A stretch of 64,000 nucleotides of DNA. It comes from JAMXLO01 sp037201625 (GTDB taxonomy: Bacteria > Pseudomonadota > Alphaproteobacteria > Acetobacterales > Acetobacteraceae). Position 1 is the first letter of the stretch, and every line of letters starts with the position of its first letter. Shown in pieces: positions 8,545-20,154 of the stretch. The DNA is taken from the NCBI GenBank assembly GCA_037201625.1, contig JBBCGR010000004.1, positions 1,178,001 to 1,242,000 of the forward strand, given 5' to 3'. The notes under the pieces were generated by a model, which was not told the origin of the DNA, made no database searches, and saw only the letters and a program-made list of their open reading frames with translations. Made by a program: the position numbers and the translations under genes.

Positions 8545-10212
8545 ATGTCGAGCAATGCCACCACGCAAGTCGACCGCCTGAGCGTCCGCGGCACGACGCT
8601 GCTGGCGAGCGATTCGCGCGAGCAGTACCGGCAGAAGATCGGCCGCATCACCCTCGACTCCATGGTGCAGTTCGTCGGCCTGCTCGACGCGCAGGGGACC
8701 GTGCTGGAGATCAACCAGGTCGCGCTCGATGCGGTCGGCATCACCCTGGCCGATGTCGAAGGCAGGCCGTTCTGGAGCACGTTCTGGTGGCAGGTCTCCG
8801 AGGCGATCAACCAGGGCCTCCGCGACGCGATCGGCCGTGCCGCCTGCGGCGAATTCGTGCGCTGGGACACCGAGATCTACGGTCGCGCGGGGGGCCGCGA
8901 GACGATCGTCATCGATGCCTCGCTCATGCCGGTGAAGGACGAAACCGGCGCGGTGGTGTTCATTGCGGCCGAAGGCAGGGACATCACCGAGAAGAAGGCC
9001 TACGAACGCGAGATCGCCCGGCAGCGCGAGGAACTGGCGCGGCTCGACGAACTGAAGACGCAGTTCTTCGCCAATATCAGCCACGAGTTCCGCACGCCGC
9101 TCACGTTGCTGATGGGGCCGCTCGACGATGTCATCGCGCAGCCGGATGCGCTCAAGCCGATGGACCGCGAGCGCCTCGAACTGGCGCAGCGCAACGCCGT
9201 GCGGCTGCTGAAACTCGTCAACACGCTGCTCGACTTCGCGCGCATCGAGGCGGGCCGTCTCCAGGCATCGTACGAACCGACCGACCTCGCCGCGCTGACC
9301 GCGGATCTCGCGGCGGTGTTCCGCTCCGCGATCGAGCGGGCGGGCATGGCGCTCATCATCGACTGCCCACCGATCGGGACGCCCGTCCACGTCGATCGCG
9401 AGATGTGGGAGAAGATCGTCCTCAACCTCCTGTCCAACGCCTTCAAGTTCACCTTCGAGGGCAGCATCACCGTTGCGATGCGGCAGATCGGCGACGCCGC
9501 GGTGCTGAGCGTCGCGGATACCGGCACCGGCATTCCGGAAGGCGAACTCGCCAGCGTGTTCGACCGGTTCCATCGCGTCCGCGGCGCGCGGGGGCGCTCC
9601 TACGAAGGCAGCGGCATCGGGCTGGCGCTGGTGCAGGAACTGGCCCGGCTGCATGGCGGCACCGTGCAGGTGGAGAGCGAGGTCGACCGCGGCAGCCGTT
9701 TCAGCGTCACGATCCCGATCGGCGTGTCGCACCTGCCGGCCGAGCGCATCCGCGCGGAGCGGACGCTGGCCTCGACCGGCCTCGATGGCCGGGCCTATGT
9801 GGAGGAGGTACTGCGCTGGCTGCCGGACGCCACGCAACCGGCGGACGCGCTGGCCGCGCCCCGCCGTGACGGAAGGCGCCGAGACCGGGCTGATCCTGCT
9901 GGCCGACGACAATGCCGACATGCGGGAATATGTGCGGCGTCTCCTGGGGCAGTGCGGCCACGCGGTGGAGGCGGTGGCCGATGGCCTCGATGCCTTGCGC
10001 GCCGTCCGTCAGCGGCGCCCCGACCTCGTGCTGACGGACGTCATGATGCCTGGCCTCGACGGGTTCGGCCTGCTGCGCGCGTTGCAGGCGGATCCCGGAC
10101 TGGCCTCGATTCCGGTGATCCTGCTGTCCGCGCGGGCCGGGGAGGAGGCTCGGATCGAGGGGCTGCGCGCCGGTGCCCGCGACTATCTCGTCAAGCCGTT
10201 CAGTGCCCGTGA
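8545..10212 (+). CDS. Hybrid sensor histidine kinase, N-terminal part (PAS-HisKA-HATPase), frameshifted
   Basis: Soluble sensor kinase. From the ATG at 8545: PAS domain at about residues 35-150, a short coiled coil (EKKAYEREIARQREELARLDELK), HisKA with the phosphorylated His180 in FFANISHEFRTP, and an HATPase_c domain with LNLLSNAFKFT, DTGTGIP and GSGIGLALVQEL. No transmembrane segment. After about residue 438 the frame is lost: the natural continuation (a receiver domain) is in the +1 frame, and the 117 residues up to the stop at 10212 are arginine-rich nonsense. The break falls at the C4 run 9859-9862; removing one C joins the two frames as AAPAVTEGAETG. It is therefore the front half of one gene with the frame at 9866-11866. 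Confidence 0.85.
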   Translation: MSSNATTQVDRLSVRGTTLLASDSREQYRQKIGRITLDSMVQFVGLLDAQGTVLEINQVALDAVGITLADVEGRPFWSTFWWQVSEAINQGLRDAIGRAACGEFVRWDTEIYGRAGGRETIVIDASLMPVKDETGAVVFIAAEGRDITEKKAYEREIARQREELARLDELKTQFFANISHEFRTPLTLLMGPLDDVIAQPDALKPMDRERLELAQRNAVRLLKLVNTLLDFARIEAGRLQASYEPTDLAALTADLAAVFRSAIERAGMALIIDCPPIGTPVHVDREMWEKIVLNLLSNAFKFTFEGSITVAMRQIGDAAVLSVADTGTGIPEGELASVFDRFHRVRGARGRSYEGSGIGLALVQELARLHGGTVQVESEVDRGSRFSVTIPIGVSHLPAERIRAERTLASTGLDGRAYVEEVLRWLPDATQPADALAAPRRDGRRRDRADPAGRRQCRHAGICAASPGAVRPRGGGGGRWPRCLARRPSAAPRPRADGRHDAWPRRVRPAARVAGGSRTGLDSGDPAVRAGRGGGSDRGAARRCPRLSRQAVQCP

Positions 10213-11866
10213 GTTGCAGGTGCGCGTGCAGTCCGTGCTGGCGATGGCGCGCGTGCGGCGGGAGGCCGATGTCGCGGTCCGCCGGAGCGAGGAGCGGCTG
10301 CGGGCGCTGGTCAGCGCGAGCAGCACGGTGGTCTACCGGATGAGCGCCGACTGGCACGAGATGCTGGAACTCGAGGGGCAGGGCCTGGTGGCCGATGCCG
10401 AGGGGCCGGATGCGGCGTGGCTGGCGCGTTACGTCCATCCCGACGACCAGGCGCAGCTTGTCGCGGCCTGCCGGCGGGCGATCGCCGGCAGGAGCATGTT
10501 CGAACTCGAGCACCGGGTGCGGCGGCTGGACGGCACGTTCGGCTGGACGCTGTCGCGGGCGGTGCCGCTGTTCGACGCGGACGGTCGGATCGTCGAGTGG
10601 TTCGGCGCCGCGAGCGACATCACCGGCCGCAAGCGGGCCGAGAGCGCGCTGCGCGATCTGAACGAGACGCTGGAACGGCGTGTCGCCCTGGAGAGTGCGA
10701 GGCGGGCCAAGGCGGAGGATGCGCTGCGGCAGTCGCAGAAGATGGAGGCGATCGGCCAGCTTAGCGGCGGCATCGCGCACGATTTCAACAATCTGCTCGG
10801 TGCCGTCGGCGGGTGTTTCGAACTGATCGCGCGGCGGATGGCCGATGGCAGGAGCGGCGCCGAGCGCTACATCAGCGCCGGGCAGGACGCCGTGCGGCGG
10901 GCCGCCACGCTGACCCAGCGGCTGCTGGCCTTCTCGCGCCAGCAGACGCTCGATCCCAAGCCGACCGACGCGAACAGGCTGATCGCCGGCATGGAGGAAC
11001 TGATCCGCCGGACGGTGGGCACGAACATCGCGGTGGAGGTGGTCGGCACCGGTGGGCTGTGGCTCACCACCGTCGATGCGCCGCAGCTTGAGAGTTCACT
11101 GCTCAATCTGTGCATCAACGCGCGTGACGCGATGGCGCCGGTCGGCGGCCGCCTGACGGTCGCGACCGACAACAGATGGCTCGATGAGCGGGCGGCGCGC
11201 GAGCGCGACCTGGCGCCCGGCCAGTACGTTGCGATCTGCGTCACCGACACCGGGACCGGGATGAAGCCGGAGGTCGTTGCGCGGGCGTTCGATCCGTTCT
11301 TCACCACCAAGCCGATCGGCCAGGGCACCGGTCTCGGCCTGTCGATGGTGTATGGCTTCGTCCGCCAGTCGGGCGGGCAGGTGCGGATCTACTCCGAGGA
11401 GGCCAAGGGCACCACGGTGTGCCTTTACCTGCCGCGCTTCATCGGCACGCTCGAGGAACGTGCCGCGGCGGAAGCGCCCTCCGCGGTGGAGACCGGGGAC
11501 GGCGAGACGGTGCTGGTGGTGGACGATGAACCGGCGCTGCGCATGCTGATCGGCGATGTGCTGGAGGAGAACGGCTACCACGTGCTGGCCGCCGCGGACG
11601 GTGCGGCGGCGCTGAGCCTGCTGGGATCGGACCTGCGGATCGACCTGCTGATCACCGATGTCGGGCTGCCGGGGGGCATGAACGGGCACCAGGTGGCGGA
11701 CCTCGCGCGGGCGTCGCGTCCCGACCTGAAGGTGCTGTACGTCACGGGCTTTGCCGAGATTGCGGTGAGCGGGCACGCCCACATCGAACCGGGGATGGAC
11801 GTGCTGACCAAGCCGTTCGAGATCACCGGTCTCGCCGCCAAGGTGCGCGAGATTCTGGAGCGGTAG
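9866..11866 (+). CDS. Hybrid sensor histidine kinase, C-terminal part (REC-PAS-HisKA-HATPase-REC), separated by frameshift
   Basis: Back half of the kinase begun at 8545. Counting from a GTG at 9866: receiver domain 1 (phosphoacceptor Asp58 in LVLTDVMMPG, YLVKPFS lysine), PAS at about 140-260 (RSEERLRALVSASSTVVYRM), coiled coil, a second kinase core with His305 in GGIAHDFNNLLG, NLCINARDAM, DTGTGM and GTGLGLSMVYGF, then receiver domain 2 (VLVVDDEP, Asp598 in LLITDVGLPGG). The intact protein would be PAS-HK-REC-PAS-HK-REC, about 1,100 residues. No ribosome site precedes the GTG, so independent translation is doubtful; a sequence error or a real one-base insertion at 9859-9862 is more likely. 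No dedicated DNA-binding response regulator lies next to it. Confidence 0.85.
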   Translation: MTEGAETGLILLADDNADMREYVRRLLGQCGHAVEAVADGLDALRAVRQRRPDLVLTDVMMPGLDGFGLLRALQADPGLASIPVILLSARAGEEARIEGLRAGARDYLVKPFSARELQVRVQSVLAMARVRREADVAVRRSEERLRALVSASSTVVYRMSADWHEMLELEGQGLVADAEGPDAAWLARYVHPDDQAQLVAACRRAIAGRSMFELEHRVRRLDGTFGWTLSRAVPLFDADGRIVEWFGAASDITGRKRAESALRDLNETLERRVALESARRAKAEDALRQSQKMEAIGQLSGGIAHDFNNLLGAVGGCFELIARRMADGRSGAERYISAGQDAVRRAATLTQRLLAFSRQQTLDPKPTDANRLIAGMEELIRRTVGTNIAVEVVGTGGLWLTTVDAPQLESSLLNLCINARDAMAPVGGRLTVATDNRWLDERAARERDLAPGQYVAICVTDTGTGMKPEVVARAFDPFFTTKPIGQGTGLGLSMVYGFVRQSGGQVRIYSEEAKGTTVCLYLPRFIGTLEERAAAEAPSAVETGDGETVLVVDDEPALRMLIGDVLEENGYHVLAAADGAAALSLLGSDLRIDLLITDVGLPGGMNGHQVADLARASRPDLKVLYVTGFAEIAVSGHAHIEPGMDVLTKPFEITGLAAKVREILER

Positions 11867-12203
11867 AGGTGGGCTGGGGTCGAAGAGGGGAGGGGCGGAT
11901 GGGAGGCGGGGGCAGGTCTGCCCGATCTGGCGGACATAGCCGCTTTTCCCAACGAGGGTGGGGAACTCCTCCAACCCTCCTGCACGAAGTGCCCACACTT
12001 CGGCTGGCTGGGATCGCGTGCCCGGTTGGGTGAGTGTGGCCCAGAGGGGTGCGACGGGACGGCGGCACGATTGCTATCATTGCGTACGCGACGTTGTTTC
12101 AGTATTCTTGAGGGACCGCTTCGCTGCGCGACAGAGCGACGCGTTCGCTGAAATGGCTTAGACTTGGCGCCGCAGTCGCTGACCCCATCATTCAGACAGA
12201 CAA
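11867..12203. other. Intergenic spacer after hybrid kinase
   Basis: About 340 bases with no convincing gene. Its first half is purine-rich and GC-rich; the second half is less GC-rich and holds a candidate promoter at 12080-12108. Confidence 0.5.
12080..12108 (+). promoter_or_regulatory. Candidate sigma-70-type promoter for lipoprotein at 12204
   Basis: TTGCGT, a 17-base spacer and TATTCT form a reasonable housekeeping promoter about 95 bases before the start codon of the lipoprotein gene. Call rests on consensus match and spacing only. Confidence 0.35.
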
Positions 12204-12587
12204 ATGGCATTTCGCAGTTTGCTTTTGATCCTGCTGGGTCTTTCAGGTTGCGGACAGAATAGCCAGTGGATCAAAGAAGGCACGTCAATTCAGGATTATA
12301 ATTCGGACAGCTACGCTTGTGAGCGGGATGCGCGCCAGAGCGGCTATTTTGGCGGCGGGCTGGTCGGCGCGTTGAACATGCAGAGCTTCTTCAACAAATG
12401 CATGGTGGCACACGGGTGGCGCTTGGCCAATGCGGCGTCCGTTTCTTCACCGCCGATACCAGGTTTCACCCAGCAGCAATGGGAAACGGGCAGAACCCAA
12501 TGCAGGGTCGAAGCGAATAAGGCAGTCGAAGGCGGCCAGTTGTTCGCGGATTCCTTCCATCACTGCATGACACGGATGGGGCTGTAG
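12204..12587 (+). CDS. Small cysteine-containing lipoprotein, unknown function
   Basis: A 127-residue secreted lipoprotein: basic N-terminus, hydrophobic core LLLILLGL and lipobox LSGC (Cys16). The mature part carries five further cysteines spread as single residues (YACERDA, FNKCMVAHGW, TQCRVEA, HHCMTRMGL). The two units with spacing Cys-x-n...KCM-x-x-x-GW and ...HCM-x-x-M-G resemble the small lipoproteins in which such cysteines pair in the periplasm. The GC content is lower than in neighbouring genes, hinting at a different history. No strong ribosome site before the ATG. I do not recognise a named family. Confidence 0.7.
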   Translation: MAFRSLLLILLGLSGCGQNSQWIKEGTSIQDYNSDSYACERDARQSGYFGGGLVGALNMQSFFNKCMVAHGWRLANAASVSSPPIPGFTQQQWETGRTQCRVEANKAVEGGQLFADSFHHCMTRMGL

Positions 12588-12854
12588 TCCAGAATTTTCC
12601 CGAAAGGGCTGAGGGGCAGCGGCGGAAACCATTTGCCGATGCAATCAATCTGCACCTTCCTTGGATGGCCTTGGATGGATCAGATAGGCCCCCATCTCGT
12701 TCGATCGCGCCACGGCCCCACGCTCATAGTTGGGAAAAGCGCTGCGGGGCTGGTCCACTCTGAGCTGCCCGGGATGCTGCCAATAGGTAAAGCTACTGGC
12801 AGATTCTGGTGATGGCCGGCCTACGCTGCCAGGGTTTGAACTGACCGAGGCCCC

Positions 12855-12942
12855 TGGCGGATGGGGTGGGATTCGAACCCACGAACCCTTGCGGATTGGC
12901 GGTTTTCAAGACCGCTGCCTTAAACCACTCGGCCACCCATCC
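12855..12942 (-). tRNA. tRNA-Ser(UGA)
   Basis: On the minus strand an 88-base type II tRNA folds with acceptor GGATGGG/CCCATCC, discriminator G and encoded CCA. The anticodon stem is GCGGT/ACCGC with loop CTTGAAA (anticodon TGA). There is a long variable arm and the T arm holds GGTTCGAATCC. No integrase gene flanks it, so although tRNA-Ser genes are common phage attachment sites, no integrated element is visible here. Confidence 0.95.
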
Positions 12943-13135
12943 AGCCAACGGGATCAGCGGCTTAGCATAGCGCTGCGGGAGAACGAAACCGGCAGTTGGC
13001 ACCCGAATTGGCACCCGAGGGCCTAGCGGCGCACCGTCGCACCATCGCGGCATCGATTGCCTCGGCAGCCGCGGTGCCGGTGTTCTCGGCCGGCCGGCCA
13101 CCAGCTCCAATCAAGCCTCCTACGCGCTCCGCAAC

Positions 13136-13432
13136 ATGGGCAGGCAATCCATCGACGTTACGCAGCAGCTCGTTTGCAGCGCGCCGCTCCCGACCACCTC
13201 CGTGCAACAGGGTGGACAGGTTGCGCAGATGGCGGCCATGGAGCAGCGCACCCGCGACTTACACGATAAGGCGGCCTTCCCGCTGAAGGAGATGTTCCAA
13301 CAGCTGACGAACGAGTGGAACAACTTCGTCACTGCCATCGCGAAAGGCGATTTCGTGAAGCATCTGGTCGAGGCTCAGTTTCCTGAGGTCGAGATCCGGG
13401 GGCACCTCGATGTCGAATCGACTCACCCGTGA
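13136..13432 (+). CDS. Hypothetical small protein (low confidence)
   Basis: A 98-residue frame with GC-rich third positions. The C-terminal two thirds looks protein-like and helical (AQMAAMEQRTRDLHDKAAF, KEMFQQLTNEWNNFVTAIA, GDFVKHLVEAQF). The composition is vaguely phasin-like, but no family can be named. The frame is open further upstream without a convincing start, and no ribosome site precedes the ATG. It could be the tail of a decayed gene, since the DNA from 12960 to 13135 also reads as broken coding sequence. A cysteine-rich frame on the opposite strand looks less plausible. Confidence 0.3.
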   Translation: MGRQSIDVTQQLVCSAPLPTTSVQQGGQVAQMAAMEQRTRDLHDKAAFPLKEMFQQLTNEWNNFVTAIAKGDFVKHLVEAQFPEVEIRGHLDVESTHP

Positions 13433-13551
13433 TCCGTCGACGGGGAGGTCCATCAGTCCACCGGAAGGAATCGCTGCCGGGCGAGGCGCATGGCTTTTCG
13501 TGGCGGCTCGCGAGCCGAGCCATGGCTGCGGGCCCCTGGGTCGCCAGGCGG

Positions 13552-13782
13552 CTACCGGCGGACCCGCCTCACGATCAAGGTCAGCGGGAACAGGACAGCC
13601 GCCACCAGAAGCGCCGCGCTGACCAGGCCGGCCGGCGTGGCACGGCCGGTTGCGGTCATGGAGGCGAAGCGACCGAAGCGGAGTTCGACTGTCCCCTTCA
13701 TCTCCTCGGGATGAGGCGCGGCCGTAGGAGAACCGGAATCCTCGCCAGCCACGCTCGCAACGGGTTCATCGCTGGCGGTCAT
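13552..13782 (-). CDS. Small single-pass membrane protein
   Basis: A 76-residue protein whose C-terminal third is one clear transmembrane helix (AGLVSAALLVAAVLFPLTLIV) followed by the positive cluster RRVRR. The N-terminal 45 residues are polar and acidic; this arrangement suggests a tail-anchored protein. The ATG at 13782 overlaps the stop of the upstream small gene by four bases (ATGA) and follows AAGG by seven bases. The overlap and the ribosome site are the best evidence that this is a real gene. Function unknown. Confidence 0.6.
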   Translation of the reverse strand: MTASDEPVASVAGEDSGSPTAAPHPEEMKGTVELRFGRFASMTATGRATPAGLVSAALLVAAVLFPLTLIVRRVRR

Positions 13783-14051
13783 GTTGGCGCCTTTGAACCG
13801 GCCCGGTCTTCGTCTTCGGGTCCGACCAACTGGCGTTCTGATCCCTCGAAGCCGGGGCAGCATGCCGCGGTATCTCGGTCAGGGACTATCACTGCCGCGA
13901 CGTCCCCGTAGGCCCAACGAAGGCCCACATGGAGCCCGTATAGGTTTGCTCGGGGCGCCCCGAGTTCCAGTCCCACCGGGCGCCGAAAGGCCGGGATTGT
14001 TCCCACTCTGACCCGTCCGGCGAGTTCCGCCGGCGTACGGCTGGTGTGCAT
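13779..14051 (-). CDS. Small hypothetical protein, first gene of a two-gene operon
   Basis: A 90-residue frame starting at an ATG with a strong GAGGAAGG ribosome site eight bases upstream. The middle (ANLYGLHVGLRWAYGDVAAV) is the most conserved-looking part; the C-terminus is acidic and low in complexity. It has no signal peptide and no domain I recognise. It is translationally coupled (ATGA) to the small membrane protein at 13552-13782, so the two probably act together. Confidence 0.55.
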   Translation of the reverse strand: MHTSRTPAELAGRVRVGTIPAFRRPVGLELGAPRANLYGLHVGLRWAYGDVAAVIVPDRDTAACCPGFEGSERQLVGPEDEDRAGSKAPT

Positions 14052-14417
14052 TGATGTGTCCTTCCTCAGCCTCACCCCGGCCCTGCCACCGTTCCCTCGA
14101 TGAATTCGACGCCGGCTGTTTCGAGGGCAGTGCGGATGACGGAAAAGCGTACGCCGAGACAGCGGCTTGCCACCCATCCCCGATCGGGTTGTCCCACCAC
14201 CTAACACGGGTCCCGCCGGAACTTGAAGCGCCACGGCATCCGACCCCAGACCTCAACCGGCAACCGCAGTGCGGCCATCCGCCAACCCGCCGCCCATCCC
14301 ACCTGCGCCAACCCGGCCAACCGCCCCCCGCTCGCCGCCCCCACGGCTACCCGCGCATTGGCGCATCGTCGCCGGCCCCTCTATAACGCGCTCGTTCCCA
14401 TCCACGAGCAGCCCTCC
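14052..14417. other. Divergent promoter region
   Basis: About 365 bases between the small-protein operon (minus) and the methyltransferase-like gene (plus). A TATAAC element at 14392-14397 could be a -10 box for the latter. No RNA or repeat recognised. Confidence 0.4.
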
Positions 14418-15071
14418 ATGGACCTGACCGAAGCCCGCAGCCGCATGGTGGACAGCCAGATCCGCCCCAACAAGGTCAACGACCCGCGCATCATCGCGGC
14501 AATGCGCCACCTGCCGCGGGAGCGCTTCGTGCCCCCTCGGCTCGCGCCGCTGGCCTACGCCGATGAGGACGTGCCGCTCGGCGACGGCCGCGTCCTCATG
14601 GAGCCCGTCGTCATCGCCCGCCTGGTCCAGCTTGCCGCGGTGGTGCCCGGCGAGCGCGCCCTGATCGTCGGCTCTGGCACCGGCTACGGTGCGGCGCTGC
14701 TGGCAGCCTGCGGGGCGCGGGTCCTGGCGCTCGAGGAAGCGCCGGCGCTGCAGGCGATCGCCCGCGCGCTCCTGGCGGAACTGGCACCCTCGGTCAGCCT
14801 GGTCTCCGGGCCGCTGGCGGCAGGCTGGCCGCCCGGCGCGCCCTACGACGTCATCCTCATCGAGGGCGCCGTGCACGAAATCCCGCCCGCGATCGGCGAA
14901 CAGTTGCACAGGGAGAGCGGGCGCCTCGTGACGGTCTGCACCGGGACGAACGGGCTCGGCCAGGCCGTGCTGGCCGAATCGACCGCGGCCGGGCTGCGCA
15001 CCCAGCCGATGTTCGATTGCGCGACGCCGCCGATTCCCAGCCTGATCCCATCGCCCGGCTTCGTATTCTGA
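14418..15071 (+). CDS. Protein-L-isoaspartate O-methyltransferase family protein
   Basis: A 217-residue AdoMet-dependent methyltransferase of the PCMT family, which repairs L-isoaspartyl residues in damaged proteins. Seen: the N-terminal MDLTEARSRMVDSQIRPN, PRERFVPP, the cofactor motif VGSGTGYGAALLA and the later motif YDVILIEGAVHEIP. This short form, sitting directly upstream of a TolC gene, is a common alphaproteobacterial subgroup and may not be the canonical repair enzyme. The ATG at 14418 is chosen because homology begins there; the longer frame from 14223 encodes a proline/alanine-rich artefact. No good ribosome site is visible. Confidence 0.85.
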   Translation: MDLTEARSRMVDSQIRPNKVNDPRIIAAMRHLPRERFVPPRLAPLAYADEDVPLGDGRVLMEPVVIARLVQLAAVVPGERALIVGSGTGYGAALLAACGARVLALEEAPALQAIARALLAELAPSVSLVSGPLAAGWPPGAPYDVILIEGAVHEIPPAIGEQLHRESGRLVTVCTGTNGLGQAVLAESTAAGLRTQPMFDCATPPIPSLIPSPGFVF

Positions 15072-15147
15072 GCCGGTTGCCATAAGCTCTTGGCGTCTGG
15101 TTGTCCGCTGTGGCACATCAGTCGGCGTGGCGGAAAAGGGAGCTGGC

Positions 15148-16690
15148 ATGAGTGCGTGGCACGGCATCGCGGTCGGCCTCGGCGTCGCAATCGCGACGGT
15201 ACCCGCCTATGGCCAGGCGCCGACCAGCAAGCCGGCAAAGCGCGTGACCGTCGCCCAGGGGGCGGCACCCGCGCCGCCGGCCCCGGCTTCGACACAGGCG
15301 GCCTCGACCCAGGCAGCCTCGACCCAGGCGGCACAGCAGCAGCAGGTGCGCGTGCCCCGCACGCTGGCCGAAGCGCTGGCCTCGACCTACTCCAACCAGC
15401 CGGCATTGCAGGCCGAACGGGCCAAGCTGCGCGCCACCGATGAGAACGTGCCGCAGGCGCTGGCCGGCTGGCGGCCCACCGTGGTGATGGCGGGCACGGC
15501 CGGCTACGGCGACGGCATGAGCCGGCAGTTCGCCCGGTCCGCCGGCGGCAACTGGCTCAACCAGCAGACCGACCGCGTGATCGGCACCGCGCAGGCCACG
15601 CTGACCCAGCCGCTCTACACCGGCGGGCGCACCCAGGCCAACGTGAACCGCGCGAAGAACCAGGTGATGGCGGAGCGCGCCACGCTGATCGGCCAGGAGC
15701 AGACCAGCTTCTCCAACACCATCAACGCCTATGTCGGTGTCATCCAGTCGCAGCAGCTCCTGGCGCTGAACATCAACAACGAGCAGGTGCTGGCCAAGCA
15801 GCTCCAGGCCACCAACGACCGCTTCCGGGTCGGCGAGATCACCCGCACCGACGTCGCACAGGCGGAAGCCGCGCTGGCCGGCGCCACGGCGCAGCGCCAG
15901 ACGGCGGAAGGCAATCTGCAGACCGCGCGCGGCACGTTCCAGCAGGTGGTCGGTTTCTACCCCGCCCGCCGACCTGGTGGAGCCGCAGCCGCTCGCGCTG
16001 CCGGTGAAGACCGAGCAGGACGCCAAGGTCACGGCCGCGAACAACAACCCCGCCGTGGTCACCGCCCTGTTCAACGACGCCGCGGCCAAGGACGCGGTGG
16101 ACGTGGCATTCTCCCAGCTCCTGCCGCAGGTCAGCCTGCAGGGGCAGGTGTTCCAGTCGAACAACTCGGCCTCGCGCAGCACGCAGTCCAACGGCTACCA
16201 GGCGCTCGTGCAGCTTTCGGTGCCGGTCTACCAGGGCGGCTCGGAGTATTCCGCCGTGCGCCAGGCGCGGCAGACGTCGCAGCAGACCAGCCGGCTGGTC
16301 GACGATGCGCGCCGGACGGCGGTGCAGAATGCGGTGCAGTCGTGGGAGACGCTGGTGGCCGCGAAGGCGTCCGCCGCCAGCACGCGCCAGGCGATCCGCG
16401 CCAACGAGATCGCCCTCGAGGGCGTGGAGCGCGAGGCGATCGTCGGCAGCCGCACCACGCTCGACGTGCTGAACGCGCAGCAGGCACTGCTGAACTCGCG
16501 CGTCACGCTGGTGCAGAACCTGGCGCAGCTTGTCACCGCGTCCTATCAGGTGGCCGCCGCGATCGGACGGCTGACGGCGCGCGACCTGCACCTGCCGGTT
16601 CCGCTGTACGACGAGACCGCCTACTACAACGCGGTGAAGGACAAGTGGGTCGGCCTGGGCGACTATGCGACGGCCCAGCCCGGACGCTGA
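15148..16690 (+). CDS. tolC: TolC family outer-membrane efflux protein (apparent frameshift)
   Basis: Trimeric outer-membrane channel for type I secretion or RND/MFS efflux. The signal peptide (SAWHGIAVGLGVAIATVPAYGQ) is followed by an Ala/Gln/Thr-rich linker with STQAA repeats. TolC landmarks follow: RTLAEALASTYSNQPALQAERA, LTQPLYTGGRTQANVNRAKN, INAYVGVIQSQQLLALNINN and RFRVGEITRTDVAQAEAAL. After GTFQQVVGFYP the reading frame changes. Continuing from about 15968 in the next frame gives PADLVEPQPLALPVKT and a complete second half (SVPVYQGGSEYSAVRQAR, VGSRTTLDVLNAQQALLNSRV) ending at 16690. One extra C in 15961-15970 explains this. Without the repair the protein would end in junk at 16740. Upstream of popZ and valS, as in many alphaproteobacteria. 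Confidence 0.88.
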
Positions 16691-16752
16691 CGCCATCAGG
16701 TCGTCGAGACGATCAGGACGTTGAGAAGACAGGGCGCTGAGAAGACCAAGGG

Positions 16753-17349
16753 ATGAGTGGAGCGCAGACACCGCCGACTGGTTCGACCGCCGCCGGGCCC
16801 GCCCCCGCGGCGGGTGCCGCCGCGCCGGCCGGCGATCCCTCGATGGAGGACATCCTCGCCTCCATCCGGCGCATCCTCAGCGAGGACGAGACCGCGCCCG
16901 CCGCGACGGCCGCCGCGCCCTCGGCCGAAGCCAAGGGAACCGAGGAGACGCCCGGCGACGGCGTGCTGGTACTGGATCCCGCAATGTTGGTGCCTGAACC
17001 TGCCGCTGCCCCGCCCCCGGCGATCGCGCCCGCGCCCGTCGAACCGGTGCCGATCGCCGAGATAACGCCAGTGCTCGCCGTCCCGCCGGACCCCATGCCG
17101 CCCGTGTCGCCCAACCTGGTGGCACCCGAGGCGGCGGCGGCCGCAGCGTCCTCGGTCGGCAGCCTGATGCGTACGCTGGCGGCCGAGCGCACCATGCAGG
17201 TGCGCAGCGGTGGGCCGACCATCGAGGACATCGTCCGCGAAGAGATCCGGCCGATGCTGAAGCTATGGCTCGACACCAACCTGCCGCCGCTGGTCGAGCG
17301 GCTGGTGCGCGCCGAGATCGAGCGCGTCGTAGGTCGCGCCGTACCCTGA
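16753..17349 (+). CDS. popZ: DUF2497 / cell pole-organising protein PopZ-like
   Basis: PopZ forms a polymeric hub at the cell pole that anchors the chromosome origin and polarity proteins in alphaproteobacteria. The 198-residue product has the two diagnostic ends: an N-terminal amphipathic helix SMEDILASIRRILSED, which binds client proteins, and a C-terminal oligomerisation region PTIEDIVREEIRPMLKLWLD ... LVERLVRAEIERVVGRA. Between them lies a long Pro/Ala/Glu-rich disordered linker. Its place between tolC and valS is the usual alphaproteobacterial order. The ATG at 16753 follows AAGGG closely. Confidence 0.9.
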   Translation: MSGAQTPPTGSTAAGPAPAAGAAAPAGDPSMEDILASIRRILSEDETAPAATAAAPSAEAKGTEETPGDGVLVLDPAMLVPEPAAAPPPAIAPAPVEPVPIAEITPVLAVPPDPMPPVSPNLVAPEAAAAAASSVGSLMRTLAAERTMQVRSGGPTIEDIVREEIRPMLKLWLDTNLPPLVERLVRAEIERVVGRAVP

Positions 17350-17407
17350 CCCTGGATTGCCATTGATGGCCTCTTGCGGCATCCGCGTGGGGCCGCAGGA
17401 GAGCGAG

Positions 17408-20083
<2,676 letters not shown>

Positions 20084-20154
20084 CCCGGTCGGGGTTCCGT
20101 CATGGCCGGGTTGGGTCGCCGGCTGTCCGGTTCAAACTCGTGTCGGGAACTGGC

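Noticed and set aside
12855..13135. tRNA-Ser considered as the attachment site of an integrated element
   Set aside because: No integrase and no copy of the tRNA 3' end found nearby; the short direct repeat TTGGCACCCGA at 12996-13018 alone is not enough.
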